Below, piece by piece: positions 43,413 through 51,193 of a DNA stretch of 64,000 bases. The notes under the pieces are model-generated. The model did no database searches and was not told the DNA's origin. It worked only from the letters and a program-made list of their open reading frames with translations. Origin of the DNA: Natronosalvus caseinilyticus (GTDB taxonomy: Archaea > Halobacteriota > Halobacteria > Halobacteriales > Natrialbaceae); NCBI RefSeq assembly GCF_017357105.1, contig NZ_CP071596.1:744001-808000 (forward strand). Reading direction: 5' to 3'. The position numbers and the translations under genes are program-made. The first letter of the stretch is position 1; every line of letters starts with the position of its first letter.

Positions 43413-44810
43413 TCAATCGGTACTCGAGGCCGCGACGTCGACCGCACGTTGATTCATCCCGGAGCCGGTCTCGTACCAGTAGTACAGACCTAGACCGACG
43501 GCCACGGCGACGTTCGAGATCGTGACGGCCCAGAAGGCGGCGGTCGCGTCCATGCCGAGGACGTAGATCCCGAGCGCGGCGACCGGGAGGCGAACGGCCC
43601 AGTACTGACAGAGCGTGGCGACGAAACTCGTCCGCGTTCGGCGGGCGCCGTTGAACCCAGCCATCAGCAGGTAGTTCGCACCGATGGCCCAGTAGCCGTA
43701 GGCGAGGATCTCGAGGTACGCGACGGTGTGGGCGACCTCGTCGGGCGTCGCGTCGGGCACGAAGACTGTCGTCAGCGTCTCGGGAACGAGCCACTGGACG
43801 GCACCGACGACGGTGAGGGCACCCGCGGCGATGGCGACGCCGACCCATGTCGTCCTGGTTGCCCGGCCTGGATTCTCGGCGCCGAGGTTCTGCCCGATGA
43901 CGCTCTGAGCGGCCTGCTGGAGGCCCTGGGCGGGGATGAAGGCGATGGAAGCGACTCGGGCGCCGATGGTGTAGGCAGCGACGGCGGCCGATCCGCCCGC
44001 GACGGCGATGATGGCAACCATCAGCACGCGGACGGACTGGCTCGCGACGTACTGGCCGGCGTTCGGCCAGCCGACGTCGACGATCTCGCGGGCGTCCTCG
44101 AGGTCGAAGCCGATATCACGAAGCCCGATCCGGAAGCCGTCCCGGCCGTAGACGGCGAGGCCGATCGCGAAGAAAAAGCCCGCCGTGTAGCCGATGGCGG
44201 TCGCGGCGGCCGCTCCCTCGACGCCGAGTTCTGGGAACACCCACCAGCCGAAGATGAGGAACGGATCGAGAGCGACGTTGACGACCACGGTGGCGACGTT
44301 GATGTAGAGCGCTGCACGGGCGTCGCCCCAGCCGACGAAGCCCGACTCGAGGGCGTCGCTGGCGGTCGCGAGTGGAATGCCGAGCGCGATGACCGCGAGG
44401 TAGGCGGCGGCGGCTTCGATGACCTGTGGTTCGGCCGCGAACAGCCCCATCACGTCTCGCGCGAAGACGAACGCGACGATGCCGAGGATCGTTCCGCCGA
44501 TCAGGCCGACGACGGTGCCGGTGACGGCGACGCGACGGGCTCCCTCGAGGTTCTCGCTTCCGACGCGCTGGGCGACGACGACCTGCGTACCCACCGAGAT
44601 GCCGATGGCGACGGTGAACAGCAGGGCGATGATCGGAAAGTTCAACCCGACGGCCGCGATGGCGTTGCCACCTAATCGACCGAGCCAGAAGACGTCGATC
44701 ACCTGATTGGCGACGTGCACGAGGTTCTGGACGAGCAGCGGTGCGGCGAGTACGAGGAGGACTTTCGGGAGAGAGCCGTTCGAAATTTCCTCACGCGAAG
44801 CGGATAGCAT
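43413..44810 (-). CDS. MATE-family efflux transporter
   Basis: A 465-residue twelve-helix exporter of the NorM/DinF type. The first half has PLLVQNLVHVANQVIDVFWLGRLGGNAIAAVGL and TQVVVAQRVGSENLEGARR; these features recur in the second half (IGARVASIAFIPAQGLQQAAQSVIGQNLGAENPGRA), as expected for the MATE pseudo-twofold repeat. Probably an H+- or Na+-coupled drug/cation exporter. The TATA box at 44843-44851 (minus) lies 10 bp from an upstream in-frame ATG (44837) and 33 bp from the chosen ATG, supporting 44810. Confidence 0.92.
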   Translation of the reverse strand: MLSASREEISNGSLPKVLLVLAAPLLVQNLVHVANQVIDVFWLGRLGGNAIAAVGLNFPIIALLFTVAIGISVGTQVVVAQRVGSENLEGARRVAVTGTVVGLIGGTILGIVAFVFARDVMGLFAAEPQVIEAAAAYLAVIALGIPLATASDALESGFVGWGDARAALYINVATVVVNVALDPFLIFGWWVFPELGVEGAAAATAIGYTAGFFFAIGLAVYGRDGFRIGLRDIGFDLEDAREIVDVGWPNAGQYVASQSVRVLMVAIIAVAGGSAAVAAYTIGARVASIAFIPAQGLQQAAQSVIGQNLGAENPGRATRTTWVGVAIAAGALTVVGAVQWLVPETLTTVFVPDATPDEVAHTVAYLEILAYGYWAIGANYLLMAGFNGARRTRTSFVATLCQYWAVRLPVAALGIYVLGMDATAAFWAVTISNVAVAVGLGLYYWYETGSGMNQRAVDVAASSTD

Positions 44811-44842
44811 CGTCAGTGACCTGTTACATTGGCACACGGGTC

Positions 44843-44851
44843 GTAATATAA
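44843..44851 (-). promoter_or_regulatory. TATA box of the MATE transporter gene
   Basis: TTATATTAC on the minus strand, about 33 bp upstream of the ATG at 44810. It decides between two in-frame starts. Confidence 0.6.
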
Positions 44852-44947
44852 CTGTTCATTCACGTTGACCCTTTGTCTCAACGGAACGGCGGGCGAATTT
44901 CGCCCGGAACCACCACGACTTTTCACCATCGCCGTCCAGGATCAGGT

Positions 44948-45904
44948 ATGAGTCGCTCGCGAAAGCCCGACTGGCTGAAGATGCGGCCGCCGTCGGGCCG
45001 GGAGTTCACCGGGATCAAGGAGACGCTGCGCGAGCACGACCTCAACACCGTCTGTGAGGAGGCGAACTGCCCGAATCTGGGCGAGTGCTGGAGCGGCCGA
45101 AACGGAGCAGACGAATCAGATAGCGGTGGCACGGCGACGTTCATGCTGATGGGCCATCGCTGCTCGCGCGGGTGTAACTTCTGTGACGTCGAGACCGGCG
45201 GGATGGAACCGCTCGACCCGGACGAACCCGAAAACGTTGGGAAGGCGATCGCTGAAATAGGCCTCGACTACGTCGTCCTGACGAGCGTAGACCGGGACGA
45301 CCTTCCCGACCAGGGCGCTGGCCACTTCGCGCGAACGATTCGCGAAATCAAGAAGCGCCACCCGGGCATCCTCGTCGAGGTCCTCATCCCCGACTTCCAG
45401 GGCGAGGAACGCCTCGTCCGAAAGATCATCGACGCCCAGCCGGACGTCATCGCCCACAACGTCGAGACCGTCGAGCGCCTGCAGTTCCCTGTCCGGGACC
45501 GCCGGGCCGGCTACGAACAGAGCCTGGGCGTGCTCGAGCAGGTCGAGCGCGAGTCGGACATCTACACGAAGACGTCGATCATGCTCGGCCACGGCGAGTA
45601 CGACCACGAGGTCTACCAGACGCTGGCCGACCTCCGCGAGCGCGGCGTCGATATCGTCACGCTGGGTCAGTACCTCCAGCCGTCGTTGAGTCACCTCGAG
45701 GTCAAGCGCTACGACCACCCGGACAAGTACGAGACCTGGCGACGGGTCGCCGAGGAGGAACTCGGATTTCTTTACTGTGCCAGCGGGCCGATGGTTCGCT
45801 CGTCGTACAAGGCCGGGGAACTGTTCGTCGACGCCGTGCTTCGGGAGGGCAAGAGCGTCGAGGATGCTCGAGCGAGCGCTCGTCAGAGCCCCGCGTCGAA
45901 CTGA
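44948..45904 (+). CDS. lipA: Lipoyl synthase
   Basis: Radical SAM enzyme inserting two sulfurs into octanoyl groups of lipoyl domains. The 318-residue protein has the auxiliary cluster cysteines CEEANCPNLGEC and the radical SAM CSRGCNFCDVETG, followed by DDLPDQGAGHF, VLIPDFQG and the C-terminal GPMVRSSYKAGEL containing the conserved RSSY. It starts at the ATG at 44948. Its product is needed by the E2 subunit encoded 4 kb downstream, and the pdh genes follow directly. Confidence 0.96.
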   Translation: MSRSRKPDWLKMRPPSGREFTGIKETLREHDLNTVCEEANCPNLGECWSGRNGADESDSGGTATFMLMGHRCSRGCNFCDVETGGMEPLDPDEPENVGKAIAEIGLDYVVLTSVDRDDLPDQGAGHFARTIREIKKRHPGILVEVLIPDFQGEERLVRKIIDAQPDVIAHNVETVERLQFPVRDRRAGYEQSLGVLEQVERESDIYTKTSIMLGHGEYDHEVYQTLADLRERGVDIVTLGQYLQPSLSHLEVKRYDHPDKYETWRRVAEEELGFLYCASGPMVRSSYKAGELFVDAVLREGKSVEDARASARQSPASN

Positions 45905-46214
45905 GCGGTCTCTCTTCCCGCGATTCCATCACCTTTCGACGCGTTTCGATATCGTACCGGGCCGCCGCACGAGCGGTTCGCTCCTGGAACTCGCTCGAGC
46001 GACCAACATCCGTCCAGTAACGTGGACATAATCCGCGATACTCCAAACTATTCTTGCGAATACTCGGGTTTATTTGGACGGTCGGTCGCTCTTACCCGAA
46101 AACAACGGCGAACTTTGGTAATCAATGGCAAGAATCGTGCTGATAGTAAATTATTTACGAAACTCCTTTAACGTGAGCGATAGACCATTAGGGTATGCGA
46201 AGGTGGGTATACCC
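45905..46214. other. 310-bp promoter region between lipA and the E1-alpha gene
   Basis: No gene is seen. AT-rich stretches (GTAAATTATTTACG near 46147, CTTTAAC near 46167) are candidate TATA/BRE elements for the pdh genes. The perfect palindrome GGGTATACCC occupies 46205-46214 and abuts the GTG start at 46215; a partial copy GGGTAT lies at 46192-46197. Confidence 0.5.
46205..46214. promoter_or_regulatory. 10-bp palindrome abutting the E1-alpha start
   Basis: GGGTATACCC is perfectly self-complementary and immediately precedes the GTG start. It could be an operator overlapping the translation start or a coincidental core-promoter element. Confidence 0.4.
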
Positions 46215-47324
46215 GTGAGCACGCTACAGCACGACCCCAGCGATCGAGTACAGGTACTCGACGACGACGGTCGCGTCCTCGAGGGCGTCGAGGTTCCGGA
46301 TCTCGACGAATCCGAGTTCCTCGAGCTCTACGAGCAGATGAAACTCGCCCGCCACTTCGACCAGCGGGCGGTGAGTCTCCAGCGACAGGGTCGCATGGGG
46401 ACGTATCCGCCGCTGTCGGGCCAGGAGGGCGCCCAGATCGGAAGCGCCCACGCCCTGGACGACGAGGACTGGCTCTTCCCGAGTTACCGCGAGCACGGGG
46501 CGGCGCTCGTCCGCGGCCTCTCGTTGAAACAGACGCTGCTCTACTGGATGGGCCACGAGGAGGGCAACGCGGTTCCCGAAGAGCAGAACATCTTCACGGT
46601 CGCCGTGCCCATCGCGACCCAGATTCCCCACGCCACCGGGGCCGCCTGGGCCTCTCGACTGCGCGGCGAGGAGAAGGCGTTCCTCTGTTACTTCGGCGAC
46701 GGCGCCACGAGCGAGGGCGACTTCCACGAAGGGCTGAACTTCGCGGGCGTCTTCGACGCGCCGGCCGTCTTCTTCTGTAACAACAACCAGTGGGCCATCT
46801 CGGTGCCTCGAGAGCGCCAGACCGCGAGTGACACCATCGCCCAGAAGGCCAAAGCCTACGGGTTCGAGGGCGTCCAGGTCGACGGGATGGACCCGCTGGC
46901 CGTCTACAAGGTGACCCGCGATGCCATCCAGAAGGCGAAGAATCCGGGCGAGGGCGAACTTCGCCCGACGCTCATCGAGGCGGTACAGTACCGTTTCGGG
47001 GCCCACACCACCGCGGACGACCCCTCGGTCTACCGCGACGACGAGGAGGTCGAACGCTGGAAACAGAAGGATCCGATCCCGCGCATGGAGACGTTCCTGC
47101 GCGAACACGGGATGCTCGACGACGAGCGCGCCGACGCGATCGAAGAGCGCGTCACCGACGCGGTCGCGGACGCGATCGACGCCGCCGAAGCCGTCGAGCG
47201 GCCGGACCCCGAGGAAATCTTCTCGCAGGTCTACGCCGAGATGCCGCGACGACTCGCGGAGCAACGCGAGTGGTTCGAACGGATTCGCGAACAGTACGGA
47301 GACGACGCGCTACTGGAGGACTAA
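46215..47324 (+). CDS. pdhA: Pyruvate (2-oxoacid) dehydrogenase E1 component, alpha subunit
   Basis: TPP-dependent decarboxylase subunit, 369 residues from [36 protein letters not shown], the TPP motif [36 protein letters not shown] and [16 protein letters not shown] are typical of E1-alpha. It precedes E1-beta by one base. The haloarchaeal OADH complex may use branched-chain or other 2-oxoacids rather than pyruvate, because haloarchaea use ferredoxin oxidoreductases for pyruvate; the substrate is therefore uncertain. Confidence 0.93.
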   Translation: MSTLQHDPSDRVQVLDDDGRVLEGVEVPDLDESEFLELYEQMKLARHFDQRAVSLQRQGRMGTYPPLSGQEGAQIGSAHALDDEDWLFPSYREHGAALVRGLSLKQTLLYWMGHEEGNAVPEEQNIFTVAVPIATQIPHATGAAWASRLRGEEKAFLCYFGDGATSEGDFHEGLNFAGVFDAPAVFFCNNNQWAISVPRERQTASDTIAQKAKAYGFEGVQVDGMDPLAVYKVTRDAIQKAKNPGEGELRPTLIEAVQYRFGAHTTADDPSVYRDDEEVERWKQKDPIPRMETFLREHGMLDDERADAIEERVTDAVADAIDAAEAVERPDPEEIFSQVYAEMPRRLAEQREWFERIREQYGDDALLED

Positions 47325-47325
47325 C

Positions 47326-48312
47326 ATGGCAGCAGAATCTGAAAACCTCACGCTGGTACAGGCGGTCCGCGACGGACTGCGTCAGGAGATGGAACGGGAC
47401 GAAGACGTCGTCGTCATGGGCGAGGACGTCGGAAAGAACGGCGGGGTCTTCCGGGCGACGGAAGGGCTCTACGACGAGTTCGGCGAGGACCGCGTCATCG
47501 ACACGCCGCTCGCCGAGTCGGGCATCGTCGGGACGGCCATCGGGATGGCCGCCTACGGACTCCGGCCCGTCCCCGAGATGCAGTTCCTCGGGTTCATCTA
47601 CCCCGCCTTCGACCAGATCGTCTCCCACGCCGCGCGCCTGCGAACGCGTTCGCGCGGTCGCTTCACCTGCCCGATGGTCATCCGCGCCCCTTACGGCGGT
47701 GGGATCCGGGCGCCCGAGCACCACTCCGAGTCGAGCGAGGCGATGTTCGTCCACCAGCCCGGTCTCAAGGTCGTCATCCCCTCGACGCCTTACGACACGA
47801 AGGGGCTGCTCACGAGCGCGATTCGCTCACCCGACCCGGTCATCTTCCTCGAGCCCAAGCTCATCTACCGGGCGTTCCGTGAGGAGGTGCCCAACGAGCC
47901 CTACGAGGTACCGATCGGCGAGGCGGCCGTCCGCCGCGAGGGATCTGATATTTCGGTGTTCACCTACGGCGCGATGACCCGCCCGACGCTCGAGGCCGCC
48001 GAAAACCTCGAGGGCGAGATCGACGTCGAGGTCGTCGACCTCCGTACGGTCTCCCCGCTGGACATCGACACCATCGTCGAGTCGTTCAAGAAGACCGGCC
48101 GTGGCGCGGTCGTCCACGAAGCGCCGAAGACGAACGGCATGGGTGCCGAAATCGCCGCGACCATCCAGGAGGAGGCCCTGATGTACCAGGAGGCGCCGAT
48201 CCAGCGCATCAGCGGGTTCGACACGCCGTTCCCGCTGTACGCGCTCGAGGACTACTACCTGCCAGAGCCGGCCCGTATCGAGACGGGAATCCGGGACGCG
48301 ATGGATTTTTAG
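47326..48312 (+). CDS. pdhB: Pyruvate (2-oxoacid) dehydrogenase E1 component, beta subunit
   Basis: A 328-residue transketolase-like subunit. LVQAVRDGLRQEMERDEDVVVMGEDVGKNGGVFRAT is the characteristic N-terminus; RFTCPMVIRAPYGGGIRAPEHHSES and VIFLEPKLIYR follow. It forms the alpha2beta2 E1 with the preceding gene (stop and start one base apart). After the stop there is a 265-bp AT-rich gap before an unrelated exported protein, so the operon with E2 is interrupted. Confidence 0.94.
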   Translation: MAAESENLTLVQAVRDGLRQEMERDEDVVVMGEDVGKNGGVFRATEGLYDEFGEDRVIDTPLAESGIVGTAIGMAAYGLRPVPEMQFLGFIYPAFDQIVSHAARLRTRSRGRFTCPMVIRAPYGGGIRAPEHHSESSEAMFVHQPGLKVVIPSTPYDTKGLLTSAIRSPDPVIFLEPKLIYRAFREEVPNEPYEVPIGEAAVRREGSDISVFTYGAMTRPTLEAAENLEGEIDVEVVDLRTVSPLDIDTIVESFKKTGRGAVVHEAPKTNGMGAEIAATIQEEALMYQEAPIQRISGFDTPFPLYALEDYYLPEPARIETGIRDAMDF

Positions 48313-48457
48313 GGTCGCCGGAAGCGACCCTGTGCGTTCAGGAACGCCGACTGCGTCGGTCTGGATTGATTCCGAGGCGGGCTATGGACTGATCAATCGT
48401 CTTCTTGCACCTCTTCGCTCGATTATTTACGGGTGATTTAGACCGTACTCCATCTAA

Positions 48458-48487
48458 TTGACGACATCTGTCAACAACACTTAAATG
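48458..48487 (+). promoter_or_regulatory. Inverted repeat and TATA box upstream of the inserted exported-protein gene
   Basis: TTGAC-N7-GTCAA (48458-48474) sits 5 bp upstream of CTTAAATG (48480-48487), a plausible TATA box with a leader of about 65 nt. The AT-rich surroundings contrast with the pdh genes. Confidence 0.4.
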
Positions 48488-48577
48488 AACGATAGATAAT
48501 CCATACACGATGAAATCTTCTGACGGTCACAAAAATCAATATCATACCGATGAGTTACTAGGTGAGGCCCGATACGA

Positions 48578-49345
48578 ATGAGTGATCGACACCGTGGGCC
48601 CCTCGAGTACGCGCTCGTCTGTATCGGTGCGGTCGTCGTTGTCCTGACCGTGCTCGGATTCGCGTCCGGTCATGCCATCGCCGCGTCGGCCGATAAATCG
48701 CCTGCGGTCGACGGTCAAAATGGAGACATCCACGGAGAGCCGCCCGAGAACGCGACGTACGTGGTCGAGATCACCCCGAGAGCACCGGATGCCGCTCAAG
48801 TCAGCGTTGAGATCAGCTACGAAGCGAGATCGACTGCAGAACTCCAGCGAGCGCGCAACGAAACGCTGGACGTAGCGTGGTTCCGCGGCGAGGAAATCGT
48901 TCAGGACGCGATGGCGGCCAACGACCTCGATTCCGACGCGGTCGAGCACCCCAGGAGAGGCTACTCGGTTCCCCGAGGCGACGACGCGGAAACCATAACG
49001 ATCCGCTACAGCGTCCAGTGGATCGACATTCCGACAACTGACGACGATCGAATCCGGATCGGGCCCGGGTTCGGTGCTGCACTCGAGTCGGGCGACGAGT
49101 TCCGGGTCGCGGTACCCGCCGAACGGTGGGAGAACTGGACCGTCAATCGGGATAAGCCCGACACTGTGACGCACGCACAGCAGATCTACGTCTGGACAAT
49201 CGGCGACGATCCGGTGCCCGAGATTGTCCTGTACCGTGGCGACGTCGCTGCAGAGAGTGACGATTCCCTCGAACGATCACCAGCAGTGGCGATTTTCGCC
49301 CTGCTTCTGATAGCCGGGTTGTTGGCGCGTCGCCGGCGGTTGTAG
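48578..49345 (+). CDS. Exported membrane-anchored protein inserted in the pdh cluster
   Basis: A 255-residue protein with an N-terminal hydrophobic helix (about 12-35, VCIGAVVVVLTVLGFASGHAIAAS), a soluble beta-rich domain (about 50-220), and a C-terminal helix plus arginine cluster (SPAVAIFALLLIAGLLARRRRL). The tail looks like an archaeosortase-type sorting signal, though the PGF tripeptide is replaced by PAV. It is unrelated to 2-oxoacid dehydrogenases, and its upstream DNA is AT-rich. Likely a surface protein; function unknown. Confidence 0.72.
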   Translation: MSDRHRGPLEYALVCIGAVVVVLTVLGFASGHAIAASADKSPAVDGQNGDIHGEPPENATYVVEITPRAPDAAQVSVEISYEARSTAELQRARNETLDVAWFRGEEIVQDAMAANDLDSDAVEHPRRGYSVPRGDDAETITIRYSVQWIDIPTTDDDRIRIGPGFGAALESGDEFRVAVPAERWENWTVNRDKPDTVTHAQQIYVWTIGDDPVPEIVLYRGDVAAESDDSLERSPAVAIFALLLIAGLLARRRRL

Positions 49346-49389
49346 TCGAGCTCACCGTCACAATCCGTTCGGGCACGGGTCGGCAGCTA

Positions 49390-49443
49390 GTTCGATCGAA
49401 CGAATCGACGGACGAACCACCGTTCTGTCCCGAGCAATATATG
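49390..49443 (+). promoter_or_regulatory. Palindrome and TATA box of the E2 gene
   Basis: GTTCGATCGAAC (49390-49401, perfect 12-bp palindrome) lies about 35 bp upstream of AATATATG (49436-49443). The TATA box predicts transcription from about 49466 and a leader of about 32 nt to the ATG at 49498. E2 thus has its own promoter. Confidence 0.5.
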
Positions 49444-49497
49444 TGCGAATCGAAAGGGTAACGAAAACCGTATGTGAGCGAACCGTGAAGGCGACGT

Positions 49498-51087
49498 ATG
49501 CGCGAATTCAAACTTCCCGACGTGGGCGAGGGCGTGGCCGAGGGTGAACTGGTCTCGTGGCTGGTTGAACCCGGCGACACGGTCAGCGAGGACCAGCCAG
49601 TCGCCGAGGTCGAGACGGACAAGGCGCTGGTCGAGGTTCCCTCGCCGTACAACGGCACGGTCGCGGAACTTCGCGCCGAGGAGGGTGAAATGGTCCCGGT
49701 CGGTGACGTGATTATCACGTTCAACGTCGAGGGCGAGGCGGATGCGGCGGAGGAGGCGAGCGCCGAAACGGAAACCGAAGCAGACGCCGACCAGGCCGAG
49801 ACGGCCGACTCGAGTTCGACCGACTCCGCGGACGCAGCGGCCGACCCCGAGTCCGTCGACGTTCCCGAGGGCCGCGTCTTCGCCCCGCCGCGGGTTCGCA
49901 AACTCGCCCGCGAGCAGGGCGTCGACATCTCGACAGTCCAAGGCAGCGGTCCTGGCGACCGGATCACCGAGGGTGACGTCGAGGCGGCCGCGGGTGGCTC
50001 GAGCGACGGTGGCGCCGAATCCGCCGAGGCCGCAGAGACGGCTCCGGCGGAGCCGACCGAGGGAACCGGCGGCGTCGACGCCGCCGCGGGTGCCCACGGT
50101 GAGACCGAGTCGGGAGCAGGAACAGGAACAGGAACTGGGGCGAATGCCTCGAGCGCTCCATCCGTCGAATCGGCCGACCGCGACCGCACGCTGGCCGCTC
50201 CCGCCACTCGCCGCGTCGCGGAGGAACAGGGCGTCGATATCAACGCCGTCCCCGCGACCGAAGAGCGCGACGGCGAGGCGTTCGTCACGCCCGAGGCCGT
50301 GATGGAGTACGCCGAGGCCCAGCAGCGCGCCCAGGAGGCCGACGCCGCCGCAGTCGCGACCGGCGAGACCGGCCCGCGTGAGACCCGCGAGCCGTTCAAG
50401 GGCGTCCGCAAGACCATCGCGAACGCGATGGAGCGCTCGAAGTACACGGCACCGCACGTCACCCACCACGACGAGGTCGACGTGACGAAACTCGTCGAAA
50501 CCCGTGAGCGGCTCAAGCCGACCGCCGAGGAACAGGGCATCCGGCTGACCTACATGCCGTTCATCATGAAGGCGGTCGTCGCGGCGCTCAAGGAGTTCCC
50601 GGAGATGAATGCGATGATCGACGACGAGAACCAGGAGATCGTCCACCGCAACTACTACAACATCGGCGTCGCGGCCGCGACCGACGCTGGGTTGATGGTA
50701 CCGGTCGTCGAGGACGCCGACCACAAGGGCATGCTCCAGCTCTCCTCGGAGACGGACGAACTGGTGACGAAGGCCCGCGAGCGAACCATCAGCCCGGACG
50801 AACTCCGGGGCTCGACGTTCACCATCACGAACATCGGCGGCATCGGCGGCGAGTACGCCACGCCGATTCTGAACTACCCCGAGGCGGGCATCCTCGCGGT
50901 TGGCGAGATCAAGCGCAAGCCACGCGTCGTCACCGACGACGAGGGTAACGAATCGATCGAACCCCGCTCGGTCATGACGCTCTCGCTCTCGTTCGACCAC
51001 CGCCTCATCGACGGCGCCGAAGGCGCGGCGTTCACCAACGAGGTCATGCAGTACCTCGAGAACCCCGAACTCCTGTTGCTCGAGTAA
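49498..51087 (+). CDS. pdhC: Dihydrolipoamide acyltransferase (E2) with two subunit-binding domains
   Basis: Core of the 2-oxoacid dehydrogenase complex, 529 residues. One lipoyl domain (VETDKALVEVPS, lipoyl Lys at residue 42) is followed by an acidic linker. A peripheral subunit-binding domain (about 124-164, RVFAPPRVRKLAREQGVDIS) comes next, then a second such segment (about 229-278, LAAPATRRVAEEQGVDINAV) after another flexible linker. The acyltransferase domain ends with SFDHRLIDGAEG (His and Asp of catalysis). Own promoter; no E3 gene follows. Confidence 0.94.
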   Translation: MREFKLPDVGEGVAEGELVSWLVEPGDTVSEDQPVAEVETDKALVEVPSPYNGTVAELRAEEGEMVPVGDVIITFNVEGEADAAEEASAETETEADADQAETADSSSTDSADAAADPESVDVPEGRVFAPPRVRKLAREQGVDISTVQGSGPGDRITEGDVEAAAGGSSDGGAESAEAAETAPAEPTEGTGGVDAAAGAHGETESGAGTGTGTGANASSAPSVESADRDRTLAAPATRRVAEEQGVDINAVPATEERDGEAFVTPEAVMEYAEAQQRAQEADAAAVATGETGPRETREPFKGVRKTIANAMERSKYTAPHVTHHDEVDVTKLVETRERLKPTAEEQGIRLTYMPFIMKAVVAALKEFPEMNAMIDDENQEIVHRNYYNIGVAAATDAGLMVPVVEDADHKGMLQLSSETDELVTKARERTISPDELRGSTFTITNIGGIGGEYATPILNYPEAGILAVGEIKRKPRVVTDDEGNESIEPRSVMTLSLSFDHRLIDGAEGAAFTNEVMQYLENPELLLLE

Positions 51088-51162
51088 GCGTACTCGAGCG
51101 TTTTTCTCCGCAGAGTAGAGCTGTCAGTCTGTCAGTGACACGAAGATTGCGATTACGCATCG

Positions 51163-51170
51163 TTTAAATA
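51163..51170 (+). promoter_or_regulatory. TATA box of the NhaC antiporter gene
   Basis: TTTAAATA about 28 bp before ATG 51194. It gives a leaderless transcript and rules out the in-frame upstream starts at 51179. Confidence 0.6.
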
Positions 51171-51193
51171 CCACTAGCGTGCTCCGTGTGTAC

